From assembly GCA_964473395.1 (NCBI GenBank), contig CAYYOW010000128.1, positions 1-5,190 on the forward strand: 5,190 nt of DNA, given 5' to 3'. The notes beneath the pieces are model-generated. The model searched no databases, had not been told where the DNA came from, and saw only the letters and a program-made list of their open reading frames with translations. Both the position numbers and the translations under genes were made by a program. The stretch comes from Sulfidibacterium sp964473395. GTDB lineage: Bacteria > Bacteroidota > Bacteroidia > Bacteroidales > F082. Positions within the stretch are counted from its first letter, which is position 1. Every line of letters starts with the position of its first letter. Shown in pieces: positions 1-5,190 of the stretch.

Positions 1-64
1 TCAGTCCGTAACCCATGATGTTGGTACCCGGGTCAATACCTAATATTATTCTTTCCTTGGCCAA
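1..64 (-). CDS. ruvC: Crossover junction endodeoxyribonuclease RuvC, N-terminal fragment
   Basis: RuvC is the Holliday-junction resolvase that works with RuvAB in recombinational repair. Only the first 21 codons are present; the gene runs off the left edge. They read L/M-AKERIILGIDPGTNIMGYGL, which matches the start of the RuvC family: a beta strand followed by GIDPGT, where Asp11 corresponds to the first catalytic metal-binding Asp (Asp7 in E. coli). The start is TTG at 64-62. An in-frame TAA at 76-74 leaves only three codons before it, none of them ATG or GTG, and the next in-frame ATG (codon 17) lies beyond the catalytic Asp, so TTG is close to forced. No Shine-Dalgarno sequence precedes it. 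The divergent membrane-protein gene starts 11 bp away. The family call is firm despite the shortness because the motif is distinctive. Confidence 0.88.
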   Translation of the reverse strand, partial: MAKERIILGIDPGTNIMGYGL

Positions 65-75
65 TTGAAACGTTT

Positions 76-1095
76 ATGGCAAAATTAAACAAAACATACA
101 ATATTCTTATCCGGTTCGCCATTTTGGTGTTTACCTTTTATTTTCTGTACGAACAGCTTTTCTACAAGCACGATTTGTCCTCTTTCTTAAAAAGTATAGA
201 AGCGGTAACAAGGACTAAGAACTTTGGGTTTTTGTCGGTTATTGTTGTTTTACTATTGCCTGTAAATCTACTACTGGAAAGCCGCAAGTGGCAATTTCTC
301 ATGCAGAAGCTGGAGAAAGTTTCTATGATAGGGGCTTTCAAAGCTGTTCTTACGGGTATTTCGGTCAGTGTTTTTCTTCCCAACCGTGTGGGGGACTACC
401 TGGGCAGGGTTTTTATTCTGAAAAAAGCCGACCGCCTGCAAGCTACACTGGCCACCATTTTGGGCAGTATGGCACAATTGCTTACCACCGTTTTATTCGG
501 CCTTACTTCGGTAGCTTTTTTTCTGGACCACTGGATCAATCAGGACAGCTCGTTAAACCGTTGGGCGTTTGCCGGCCTTCTTTTCAGTATCATCATGGTG
601 TCTGCTATTCTGGTTTTTGCTTTTTTGAATTTCAGTGTTTTTTCTGTTCTGTTGAAGAAAATTAGCGGCCGCGCTTACAATAAAATTGCACATTATGCAG
701 AAGTTTTCTCCTGGTACAGCGCTCATGAACTTTTCTATGTCCTTGCCATTAGCATCCTTCGTTACCTTGTCTTCTCCATGCAGTTCTTCCTACTACTCAA
801 GATCTTCCAGATACCTATCGGGTACCTGCACGCCATGATGGTCATTGGGTTTATTTATCTGCTTATGAGTATCATCCCCACCATCGCACTTTCAGAAATT
901 GGCGTTCGCGGCTCGGTAAGTCTTTACGCTTTCGGACTGTTCTTCGGCACCACCATTCCGAAGGCCCTGGACAGCCAAATTGTTGCCTCCTCTTCGGCAC
1001 TGTGGCTGCTCAACCTGGCTCTTCCTGCATTGTCAGGATTATTCTTTATCTTTAAGCTCCGGTTTTTCCGTAACAACAAAAGCCATGAGTACTAA
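76..1095 (+). CDS. Lysylphosphatidylglycerol synthase TM-region / flippase-like membrane protein
   Basis: This 339-residue integral membrane protein belongs to the family of the MprF N-terminal flippase domain, archaeal AglD and hopanoid HpnL (LPG_synthase_TM, formerly UPF0104). About eight or nine hydrophobic segments are visible, near residues 9-25, 50-67, 85-101, 121-150, 162-186, 216-243, 251-270, 281-292 and 303-327. Two family-type motifs stand out: PNRVGDYLGR (102-111) and SEIGVRG (273-279), both typical of the Bacteroidetes branch. There is no aminoacyl-transferase domain as in full-length MprF, so lysyl-PG synthesis is not implied. Members are thought to move or help build lipid-linked compounds; the substrate here is unknown. 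The ATG at 76 is chosen because it precedes the first membrane segment; it lacks a Shine-Dalgarno site. The gene overlaps the next one by 11 nt, which suggests an operon with the glycosyltransferase. Confidence 0.85.
   Translation: MAKLNKTYNILIRFAILVFTFYFLYEQLFYKHDLSSFLKSIEAVTRTKNFGFLSVIVVLLLPVNLLLESRKWQFLMQKLEKVSMIGAFKAVLTGISVSVFLPNRVGDYLGRVFILKKADRLQATLATILGSMAQLLTTVLFGLTSVAFFLDHWINQDSSLNRWAFAGLLFSIIMVSAILVFAFLNFSVFSVLLKKISGRAYNKIAHYAEVFSWYSAHELFYVLAISILRYLVFSMQFFLLLKIFQIPIGYLHAMMVIGFIYLLMSIIPTIALSEIGVRGSVSLYAFGLFFGTTIPKALDSQIVASSSALWLLNLALPALSGLFFIFKLRFFRNNKSHEY
80..87 (-). promoter_or_regulatory. Possible -7 element for ruvC inside the divergent gene
   Basis: On the minus strand TAATTTTG matches the Bacteroidetes -7 consensus TAnnTTTG exactly and ends 15 nt before the ruvC TTG start, which would give a leader of about 10 nt. 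No TTG/TTTG was found at the expected -33 distance, so the match could be chance in AT-rich DNA. If real, the element lies inside the first codons of the divergent membrane-protein gene. Confidence 0.2.
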
Positions 1096-2218
1096 AATTA
1101 TTCTCTTCATACTTTCCGTGTCAGCTGTACTTTATATGCTAATTATTTTTGCTTTCACGGCAGGGTGGAACAGTTTAAGAAATTACTCGTTTTCGCATGG
1201 AACCCTGAAAACATCGCTTAGTGTGGTGGTGGCTTTTCGCAACGAAGCCATGATTTTAAATGAGTTGCTGGAAGCTTTTCTACAACAAACATACCCGGGC
1301 GAATTGCTTGAAATTATATTTGTAGATGACCATTCAACTGACAAAAGCAAAGCTGTCGTTGAAAAATTTATCAAAAGGAATAAACATCTGAACATCCGAC
1401 TGCTGGAGGCCGATGGAAAAGGAAAAAAAGCGGCGCTGCACACAGGAATTACAAATGCTGGCGGAACGCTCATCGTAACCACCGATGCGGACTGTCTTCC
1501 TAAAAAAAGCTGGCTAGCGGAGATAGCAGCGTTGTATGAAGAAAAACAGCCCCGGCTCATATTAGGATCGGTGATTTACGATGGGGAAGTTTCTTTTTTG
1601 CAAAAGCTCTTCTCGCTTGATTTTATAAGCCTGGTGGCTTCGGGCGCCGGTTCGGCAGGTCTGGGACTTCCGTTTATGGGAAATGCTGCCAACATGGCTT
1701 TTGAGAAACAAATATATCTGGATGCAGGAACCAATGCTTTGAATACCGGATTTGCTTCCGGTGATGATGTCTTTTTCATTCATTATGTCAGACGCGAATA
1801 TGGCAGCAAAGCCATCGCTTTTATCAAAAATGAAGGAACCATCGTACGCACCCCGCCACCGGAGAATCTGAAGACCTTCTTTTCACAACGTATCCGCTGG
1901 GGTTCCAAAGCAAGAGCTTACACACAACCTTGGGCGTTACTGGTTTCCTATACTATTTTTCTTTTCAATTTTCTGTTGACAGCCCTCTTGGTTTCGAGCT
2001 TGTTTATCTATTGGTTTATCATCATTTACGTACTGTTTATTATCCTGAAAACGCTCACCGATTTACCTTTACTCTACGCTTTCGGCCGGTTTGCCGGCAA
2101 ACGGAAATTATTGCCTCTTATCTTTCCTTTTGAAATGATTTATCCCGTTTACATTACCTACATTGCCTTTCGAGGTCTATTTTCGTTTGAATGGAAAGAG
2201 AGAAAATTGGCCAGATAA
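1085..2218 (+). CDS. Membrane-anchored family 2 glycosyltransferase
   Basis: A 377-residue GT-A fold glycosyltransferase of family GT2 that transfers a sugar from a nucleotide-sugar donor, presumably on the cytoplasmic face of the inner membrane. An N-terminal membrane segment (about 4-24) precedes the catalytic domain: FRNE (51-54), VDDHSTD (80-86), GKGKKAAL (111-118), the metal-binding DxD as TDADC (133-137, Asp134/Asp136), MGNAANMAF (198-206), GDD (226-228, probable catalytic-base region) and QRIRW (268-272), the Q-x-x-R-W type motif of processive and related GT2 enzymes. C-terminal membrane segments lie near 283-303, 305-325 and 342-363. The ATG at 1085 is preferred over an ATG at 980 in the same frame, because the extra 35 residues are only an out-of-frame reading of the upstream gene. 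The 11-nt overlap with the preceding membrane-protein gene implies co-transcription. Acceptor and donor cannot be told; it resembles PgaC/IcaA-like enzymes only in general architecture. Confidence 0.88.
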   Translation: MSTKIILFILSVSAVLYMLIIFAFTAGWNSLRNYSFSHGTLKTSLSVVVAFRNEAMILNELLEAFLQQTYPGELLEIIFVDDHSTDKSKAVVEKFIKRNKHLNIRLLEADGKGKKAALHTGITNAGGTLIVTTDADCLPKKSWLAEIAALYEEKQPRLILGSVIYDGEVSFLQKLFSLDFISLVASGAGSAGLGLPFMGNAANMAFEKQIYLDAGTNALNTGFASGDDVFFIHYVRREYGSKAIAFIKNEGTIVRTPPPENLKTFFSQRIRWGSKARAYTQPWALLVSYTIFLFNFLLTALLVSSLFIYWFIIIYVLFIILKTLTDLPLLYAFGRFAGKRKLLPLIFPFEMIYPVYITYIAFRGLFSFEWKERKLAR

Positions 2219-2268
2219 GCTACCCGTAAACAAAAATCACCACGGTAGCCTGGCTTTTTGGAAAAGCC
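2219..2268. terminator. Candidate convergent terminator region with two inverted repeats
   Basis: Directly after the glycosyltransferase stop, GCTACC(C)GT at 2219-2227 pairs with ACGGTAGC at 2242-2249 (8 bp, one bulged C, 14-nt loop), followed by CTGGCTTTTT. Immediately downstream, GGCTTTT (2252-2258) pairs with AAAAGCC (2262-2268) around a 3-nt loop. The position between two convergent genes fits a terminator, and the first hairpin plus T run could serve the plus strand. Neither is a textbook hairpin: the first is bulged with a large loop, and the second consumes the T run. No other structure was seen in the rest of the 108-bp gap. Confidence 0.4.
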
Positions 2269-2326
2269 CGTATGAAAACAACAATTAACGGATGGTGAGA
2301 TACGCTCCTCCTTGAAGGGAAAGTAA

Positions 2327-3010
2327 TTAAAGGGCATGGCGGGCAGCCAAAACAGTCTCTACATAACCTATGTCGCCCGGCCGGGTAACTTTGATGTTAT
2401 CCGCACTTCCTTCCACAAGATGCAAAGCCAACCCGGTACCTTCAACCACAGCAGCATCATCCGAAAAGTCATCCCGGTAACCTTGTAGATAGGCCTTTTT
2501 GATAATTTCGGAGCGAAAAACCTGTGGTGTTTGTACCACTCTGAACCTATCTCGTTCCAGCGCCTGGCTGATACCATTTTCCACCTGACGTAAAGAGTCA
2601 GTTAGCGGTGCTACGGGAATAGCCGTACCGTGTATCCCGGCCACTTGCAGGCAGGCCTTAATTGTTTCGCCACTCACCAACGGGCGAACAGCGTCATGAA
2701 TAAATACCAGGCTTTTGTCGTTCACGTAAGCCAGTGCATTTTTCACAGAATGGTAACGGGTGGGGCCGCCTTCCACAACCCGGTGAGCAACCGTAAAATC
2801 ATAATCTACACAAAGATGTTTCCACCTTCCGATTTCCAGCTCGGGAAGTACGAGAAGAAATTCGGCTTTACCATAAAAAGTGGAAAAAGCATCAAAAGTA
2901 TGCATTACCAGCGGGCGGCCATCAACCAAATGAAACTGCTTTGGCATTTCGCTGTCCATGCGCAGCCCTTGTCCTCCTGCCACCAGAATAATATAGGTCT
3001 TTGTGTTCAT
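2327..3010 (-). CDS. ispD: 2-C-methyl-D-erythritol 4-phosphate cytidylyltransferase
   Basis: IspD joins CTP and 2-C-methyl-D-erythritol 4-phosphate to give CDP-ME, the third step of the MEP route to IPP and DMAPP, in the cytosol. The 227-residue protein is of normal length for the family. Motifs in order: AGGQGLRM (11-18) and PKQF (23-26), the CTP-binding loop with Arg17 and Lys24 corresponding to E. coli Arg20 and Lys27; GGPTRYHSV (81-89); HDAVRP (105-110) with Asp106 and Arg109; PVAPLTDSL (132-140); QTPQVF (160-165); DDAAVVE (184-190); and NIKVTRPGDI (205-214) with Lys207 matching the catalytic-site Lys213. All expected key residues are present, so it should be active. No ispF follows, as the gene downstream is convergent. 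It lies after the queA terminator and probably has its own promoter. The frame starts at an ATG with almost no leader if the candidate promoter is right. Confidence 0.96.
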   Translation of the reverse strand: MNTKTYIILVAGGQGLRMDSEMPKQFHLVDGRPLVMHTFDAFSTFYGKAEFLLVLPELEIGRWKHLCVDYDFTVAHRVVEGGPTRYHSVKNALAYVNDKSLVFIHDAVRPLVSGETIKACLQVAGIHGTAIPVAPLTDSLRQVENGISQALERDRFRVVQTPQVFRSEIIKKAYLQGYRDDFSDDAAVVEGTGLALHLVEGSADNIKVTRPGDIGYVETVLAARHAL

Positions 3011-3019
3011 AATGTACTG

Positions 3020-3052
3020 CGAAAATAGGGATTATTGACAAAACAAATCAAA
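3020..3052 (-). promoter_or_regulatory. Candidate ispD promoter overlapping the queA terminator T tract
   Basis: On the minus strand TTTG (3052-3049) is followed after 21 nt by TATTTTCG (3027-3020), one mismatch from the Bacteroidetes -7 consensus TAnnTTTG. The -33-like TTTG is made from the end of the terminator's T tract. Transcription would start only about 3-6 nt before the ispD ATG at 3010, giving a nearly leaderless mRNA. This is a sequence match only; the mismatch and the AT-richness keep confidence low. Confidence 0.35.
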
Positions 3053-3084
3053 AAAAAAGACCGGACATAAGCGTGTCCGGTCTT
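3050..3084 (-). terminator. Strong intrinsic terminator after queA
   Basis: On the minus strand AAGACCGGACA pairs perfectly with TGTCCGGTCTT (11 bp, arms 3084-3074 and 3067-3057) around a 6-nt loop, CGCTTA. The transcript then continues as an unbroken T run down to 3050 (nine T's at 3058-3050, the first two shared with the stem). It lies 53 nt beyond the queA stop codon. On the plus strand the hairpin is followed by TTCCTTGT, a poor T tract, so termination is expected mainly in the minus direction. It separates queA from ispD transcriptionally. Confidence 0.93.
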
Positions 3085-3136
3085 CCTTGTATGGCCAGCG
3101 GAAAACTGCCCGTGTTTTTATGATTGGTCTTAAAAA

Positions 3137-4186
3137 TTAAATTATCAGTATAGCATCACCGTAAGTGAAAAACTGGTATTTTTCTTTAATCGCCTGACGG
3201 TAAACCTCGAAAGCAAAATCGTAACCCAGATAAGCCGAAACCATCATAAACATGGGAGAATAAGGCAAATGGAAATTGGTAATCAGGGCATCTGCTGTTT
3301 TAAACTCATAAGGAGGGAAAATAAATTTATTGGTCCAGCCATTGAATGGTTTTATTTTCCCGGTGATAGAAACAGCCGACTCCAAAGCCTTCATACTTGT
3401 GGTTCCCACAGCCACCAGCTTGTGTTTGTTTTCGATAGAATGATTAATAATTTCAGCAGCCTCGGCTGTAACAACCAACTCCTCCGAATCAACTTTGTGT
3501 TTGGTAAGGTCTTCCACCTCGATAGGACGAAAATTTCCAAGGCCCGTATGCAGGGTTATTTCAGCAAAATTAACGCCCAGAATTTCCAGCCGTTTCATCA
3601 ACTCTCTTGAAAAATGAAGCCCGGCAGTGGGTGCGGCCACAGCCCCTTCATATTTCGCATAAATCGTCTGAAATCGCTCGTCATCTTCCGGTTCAACGGG
3701 ACGATTATGAATTTTGGGTAATGGTGTTTCTCCCAGCCGTTTCAGTGTAGCTTTAAATTCTTCGTAGGGGCCATCATACAGAAAACGCAATGTACGACCA
3801 CGGGAGGTGGTGTTGTCTATAACCTCTGCCACAAGGGTTTCTTCTTCACCGAAATATAATTTATTTCCAATTCTTATTTTTCGGGCCGGGTCAACCATCA
3901 CATCCCATAGCCGGCTCTCTTTGTTAAGCTCGCGAAGAAGGAAAACTTCAATTTTTGCACCTGTTTTTTCCTTTTCACCATGCAAGCGTGCAGGAAAAAC
4001 CTTGGTATTATTTATCACAAAAGTATCTCCATCGGAAAAATATTCCAGAACATCTTTAAACATTTTATGCTCAATAGTCTGCCGCCTGCGATCCACGACC
4101 ATCATCTTTCCCGCTTCTCTTTCTTTTGGTGGATGACTAGCAATCAGCTCTTCAGGTAATTCAAAATTAAATTGTGATAATTTCAT
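3137..4186 (-). CDS. queA: S-adenosylmethionine:tRNA ribosyltransferase-isomerase
   Basis: QueA transfers and isomerises the ribosyl group of SAM onto 7-aminomethyl-7-deazaguanine at the wobble base of GU(N) tRNAs, giving epoxyqueuosine. The 349-residue length is normal. Family motifs: the N-terminal block with ELIASHP (13-19); NNTKVFPARL (59-68); LGETPLPKI (151-159); GAVAAPTAGLHF (181-192); HTGLGNFRPI (213-222); VGTTSMKALES (260-270); NFHLP (304-308); and a C-terminal YGDAILI. Two positions look less usual against the generic family: Lys266 where Arg is common in VGTT-x-R, and PYSPMFMM (308-315) where PKSTLLML-type sequence is common. Both regions read cleanly in frame, so this is variation and not a frameshift. 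The ATG at 4186 matches the usual family N-terminus and has no Shine-Dalgarno site. A good promoter precedes it and a strong terminator follows it, so it can act as a single-gene unit, with possible read-through from truB. Confidence 0.97.
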   Translation of the reverse strand: MKLSQFNFELPEELIASHPPKEREAGKMMVVDRRRQTIEHKMFKDVLEYFSDGDTFVINNTKVFPARLHGEKEKTGAKIEVFLLRELNKESRLWDVMVDPARKIRIGNKLYFGEEETLVAEVIDNTTSRGRTLRFLYDGPYEEFKATLKRLGETPLPKIHNRPVEPEDDERFQTIYAKYEGAVAAPTAGLHFSRELMKRLEILGVNFAEITLHTGLGNFRPIEVEDLTKHKVDSEELVVTAEAAEIINHSIENKHKLVAVGTTSMKALESAVSITGKIKPFNGWTNKFIFPPYEFKTADALITNFHLPYSPMFMMVSAYLGYDFAFEVYRQAIKEKYQFFTYGDAILII

Positions 4187-4242
4187 TGCGTCTGGTTATT
4201 TGTTAAGAAATCAGTAGAACTTTTCTGTTTATAAAAAGCGTG

Positions 4243-4274
4243 CAAAGGTAAGTTATTTTAAAGGGTTTGTCAAG
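4243..4274 (-). promoter_or_regulatory. Bacteroidetes-type -33/-7 promoter for queA
   Basis: On the minus strand CTTG (4274-4271, matching three of four bases of the -33 TTTG) is followed after 20 nt by TACCTTTG (4250-4243), an exact match to the -7 consensus TAnnTTTG of the primary sigma factor in Bacteroides and Flavobacterium. Transcription should begin near 4236-4239, leaving a leader of about 50 nt before the queA ATG at 4186. The -33 region also reads TTGACA, which resembles a classical -35 box, with a 17-nt gap to TACCTT. The site is intergenic, correctly oriented and correctly spaced. Confidence 0.72.
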
Positions 4275-4310
4275 TTAAGAATTTTGCTTAGCCGGCTGAA
4301 ACCTAACTGC

Positions 4311-5027
4311 TTAGTTTTCCTGGTTTAAAACGGCTCCCGTTTCACGTAAAATCTCTTCCTTGAGAGACTCCAGACTCATGGCATCGGACAAAGGATATTC
4401 TCCAATTTGAGTGCGCTTCAGCGCGATAAGATAAGCGCCGTTATTCAGGCTTTCGCCAAAATCTCGTATTAGTGAGCGGACATAGGTTCCTTTGCTGCAT
4501 TTGACATAAAATTCGGCATTGGGAGCTTTATAATTCAATATGTCGAATTGATGGATGGTTACCCTTCTTGGATTAAGCTTAACCTCTTCCTTTTTTCGTG
4601 CCAACTTATAAGCACGCTCTCCTTTGATTTTTATGGCAGAATAGAGCGGTGGAATTTGGTCTGTTTCGCCAAGAAACAGCCGGCTTTTTTCTTTAAGCAT
4701 ATTTACATCGAGATGGGCAACATCAAATTGACGATCGGGTTCTGTCTCTTTATCGTAAGAGGGAGTCGTCGCCCCCAGGCACATCTGCCCCACATATACT
4801 TTGTCCAGTCCCTGAAAGCTATCAATTTGTTTGGTCATTTTTCCCGTACAGATAATTAGCAATCCGGTGGCCATGGGGTCAAGTGTTCCGGCATGCCCCA
4901 CCTTTAATTTCTTGATTTTGTAGGCTTTGCAAATGAAATAACGGAGAGAGTTGACCACATCAAAAGATGTCCATCCCAACGGTTTGTCCACCAGCAGCAT
5001 CTCCCCATCCCAAAAATTAAAAGCCAT
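4311..5027 (-). CDS. truB: tRNA pseudouridine(55) synthase TruB
   Basis: TruB converts U55 of the tRNA T-loop to pseudouridine and also helps tRNA folding. The 238-residue protein contains GHAGTLDPMATG (44-55) with Asp50 as the catalytic nucleophile (Asp48 in E. coli), the conserved Tyr78 in KVY, QIPPLYSAIKIKG (124-136) and KGTYVRSLIRDFG (179-191). The N-terminal GEMLLVDKPLGWTS (8-21) is typical. At 238 residues it is much shorter than E. coli TruB (about 314) and lacks the C-terminal PUA-like part; this is what I recall as normal for Bacteroidetes and not a truncation, because the sequence ends at a clean stop after the catalytic core. The ATG at 5027 shares its first base with the uppP stop (TGATG), which implies translational coupling. 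No strong terminator follows, so transcripts may run into queA. Confidence 0.97.
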   Translation of the reverse strand: MAFNFWDGEMLLVDKPLGWTSFDVVNSLRYFICKAYKIKKLKVGHAGTLDPMATGLLIICTGKMTKQIDSFQGLDKVYVGQMCLGATTPSYDKETEPDRQFDVAHLDVNMLKEKSRLFLGETDQIPPLYSAIKIKGERAYKLARKKEEVKLNPRRVTIHQFDILNYKAPNAEFYVKCSKGTYVRSLIRDFGESLNNGAYLIALKRTQIGEYPLSDAMSLESLKEEILRETGAVLNQEN

Positions 5028-5190
5028 CAGGAGATACTTAAATTAACGCCAAAAAAATAGAGAATCAAAATGGTTAGCCCAACAACAATCCGGTAGTAAC
5101 CAAATATTTTGAAACCGTGGTTGGTAAGGAAACTGATAAACGATTTTATGGCAAACATTGCGACCACGAAAGCGACCACATTGCCAAACA
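5027..5190 (-). CDS. uppP: Undecaprenyl-diphosphatase UppP (BacA), C-terminal fragment
   Basis: UppP dephosphorylates undecaprenyl diphosphate at the cytoplasmic membrane, recycling the lipid carrier for peptidoglycan and surface glycans. Only the last 53 codons plus the stop are in the window; the gene continues off the right edge. The translation contains GNVVAFVVAMFAIKSFISFL, then GFKIFGYYRIVVG and a final hydrophobic helix LTILILYFFGVN, which fits the C-terminal two membrane helices of the BacA family, including the characteristic F-x-x-F-G-Y-Y-R-I-x-x-G stretch. The catalytic E-rich and GxSRSG-type motifs lie upstream and cannot be checked. The TGA stop (5029-5027) overlaps the truB ATG by one base. 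Confidence 0.88.
   Translation of the reverse strand, partial: FGNVVAFVVAMFAIKSFISFLTNHGFKIFGYYRIVVGLTILILYFFGVNLSIS

Noticed and set aside
288..665. A plus-strand open frame of 125 codons inside the membrane-protein gene
   Set aside because: It is a shadow frame with low-complexity Ser/Gly/Phe/Cys composition; the overlapping frame has strong family motifs and membrane segments.
980..1084. A 35-codon N-terminal extension of the glycosyltransferase from an ATG at 980
   Set aside because: It is the out-of-frame reading of the upstream membrane-protein gene, is Cys/Ser-rich, and is followed by a natural start at 1085 that directly precedes the expected membrane anchor.
1183..1560. A minus-strand open frame of 125 codons opposite the glycosyltransferase
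   Set aside because: It is antisense to the conserved catalytic domain and rich in Ser/Cys, as expected for a shadow frame.
2306..2313. A perfect Shine-Dalgarno-like AAGGAGGA on the minus strand just after ispD
   Set aside because: No start codon follows at a usable distance, no open frame continues, and genes in this window do not use such sites.
2630..3028. A plus-strand open frame of 132 codons across ispD
   Set aside because: It is wholly antisense to a clearly functional ispD with all its motifs, and its translation shows no recognisable domain.
4290..4325. A possible truB terminator (CTAA-GCAG-TTAG and AGCCGGCT palindrome)
   Set aside because: The stems are only 4 bp, the second is a self-palindrome without a loop, and no T run follows.
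4311..5027. TruB as a truncated pseudogene because of its 238-residue length
   Set aside because: All catalytic motifs are intact and the frame ends cleanly after the core domain; a short TruB without the PUA-like tail is what I expect in Bacteroidetes.
1..5190. Mobile elements, CRISPR arrays, tRNA or rRNA genes, or a defence system
   Set aside because: No transposase or integrase motifs, direct repeat arrays, terminal inverted repeats or RNA gene cores were seen, and the window is almost fully occupied by recognisable chromosomal genes.

Overview
The window looks like chromosomal housekeeping DNA from a member of the Bacteroidetes (Bacteroidota), probably Bacteroidales/Marinilabiliales-like. 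The evidence is the gene order uppP-truB-queA-ispD, which I recall as common in that phylum; a short TruB without the usual C-terminal extension; start codons preceded by AT-rich sequence with no Shine-Dalgarno motif; and a promoter upstream of queA that fits the Bacteroidetes -33/-7 form (TTG, 20-nt spacer, TAnnTTTG) rather than a typical proteobacterial one. No species can be named from the sequence alone.

Layout. Positions 1-64 (minus) hold the first 21 codons of ruvC, the Holliday-junction resolvase, with an apparently forced TTG start. Only 11 bp away and divergent, 76-1095 (plus) encodes a polytopic membrane protein of the lysylphosphatidylglycerol-synthase-TM/flippase-like family. It overlaps by 11 nt the start of a membrane-anchored family 2 glycosyltransferase (1085-2218, plus). 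This pair is the only part whose function is not known. A 108-bp convergent gap (2219-2326) carries two adjacent inverted repeats that could end transcription.

From 2327 to the right edge everything is on the minus strand and is read right to left: the C-terminal end of uppP (undecaprenyl-diphosphatase, 5027-5190), truB (tRNA pseudouridine-55 synthase, 4311-5027, start overlapping the uppP stop by one base), queA (tRNA queuosine synthesis, 3137-4186) and ispD (MEP-pathway cytidylyltransferase, 2327-3010). A well-formed promoter lies in the truB-queA gap. A strong intrinsic terminator follows queA, and its T tract appears to supply the -33 element of a candidate ispD promoter.

How the genes fit together. 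uppP and ispD both feed the undecaprenyl carrier supply used for wall and surface glycans: IspD makes the isoprenoid precursor and UppP recycles the lipid. truB and queA modify tRNA. The membrane protein/glycosyltransferase pair plausibly makes or moves a glycolipid, but that is inference. I found no mobile element, CRISPR array, tRNA or rRNA gene, and no convincing novel system; the interest lies in the tightly packed regulatory junctions and the uncharacterised membrane pair.
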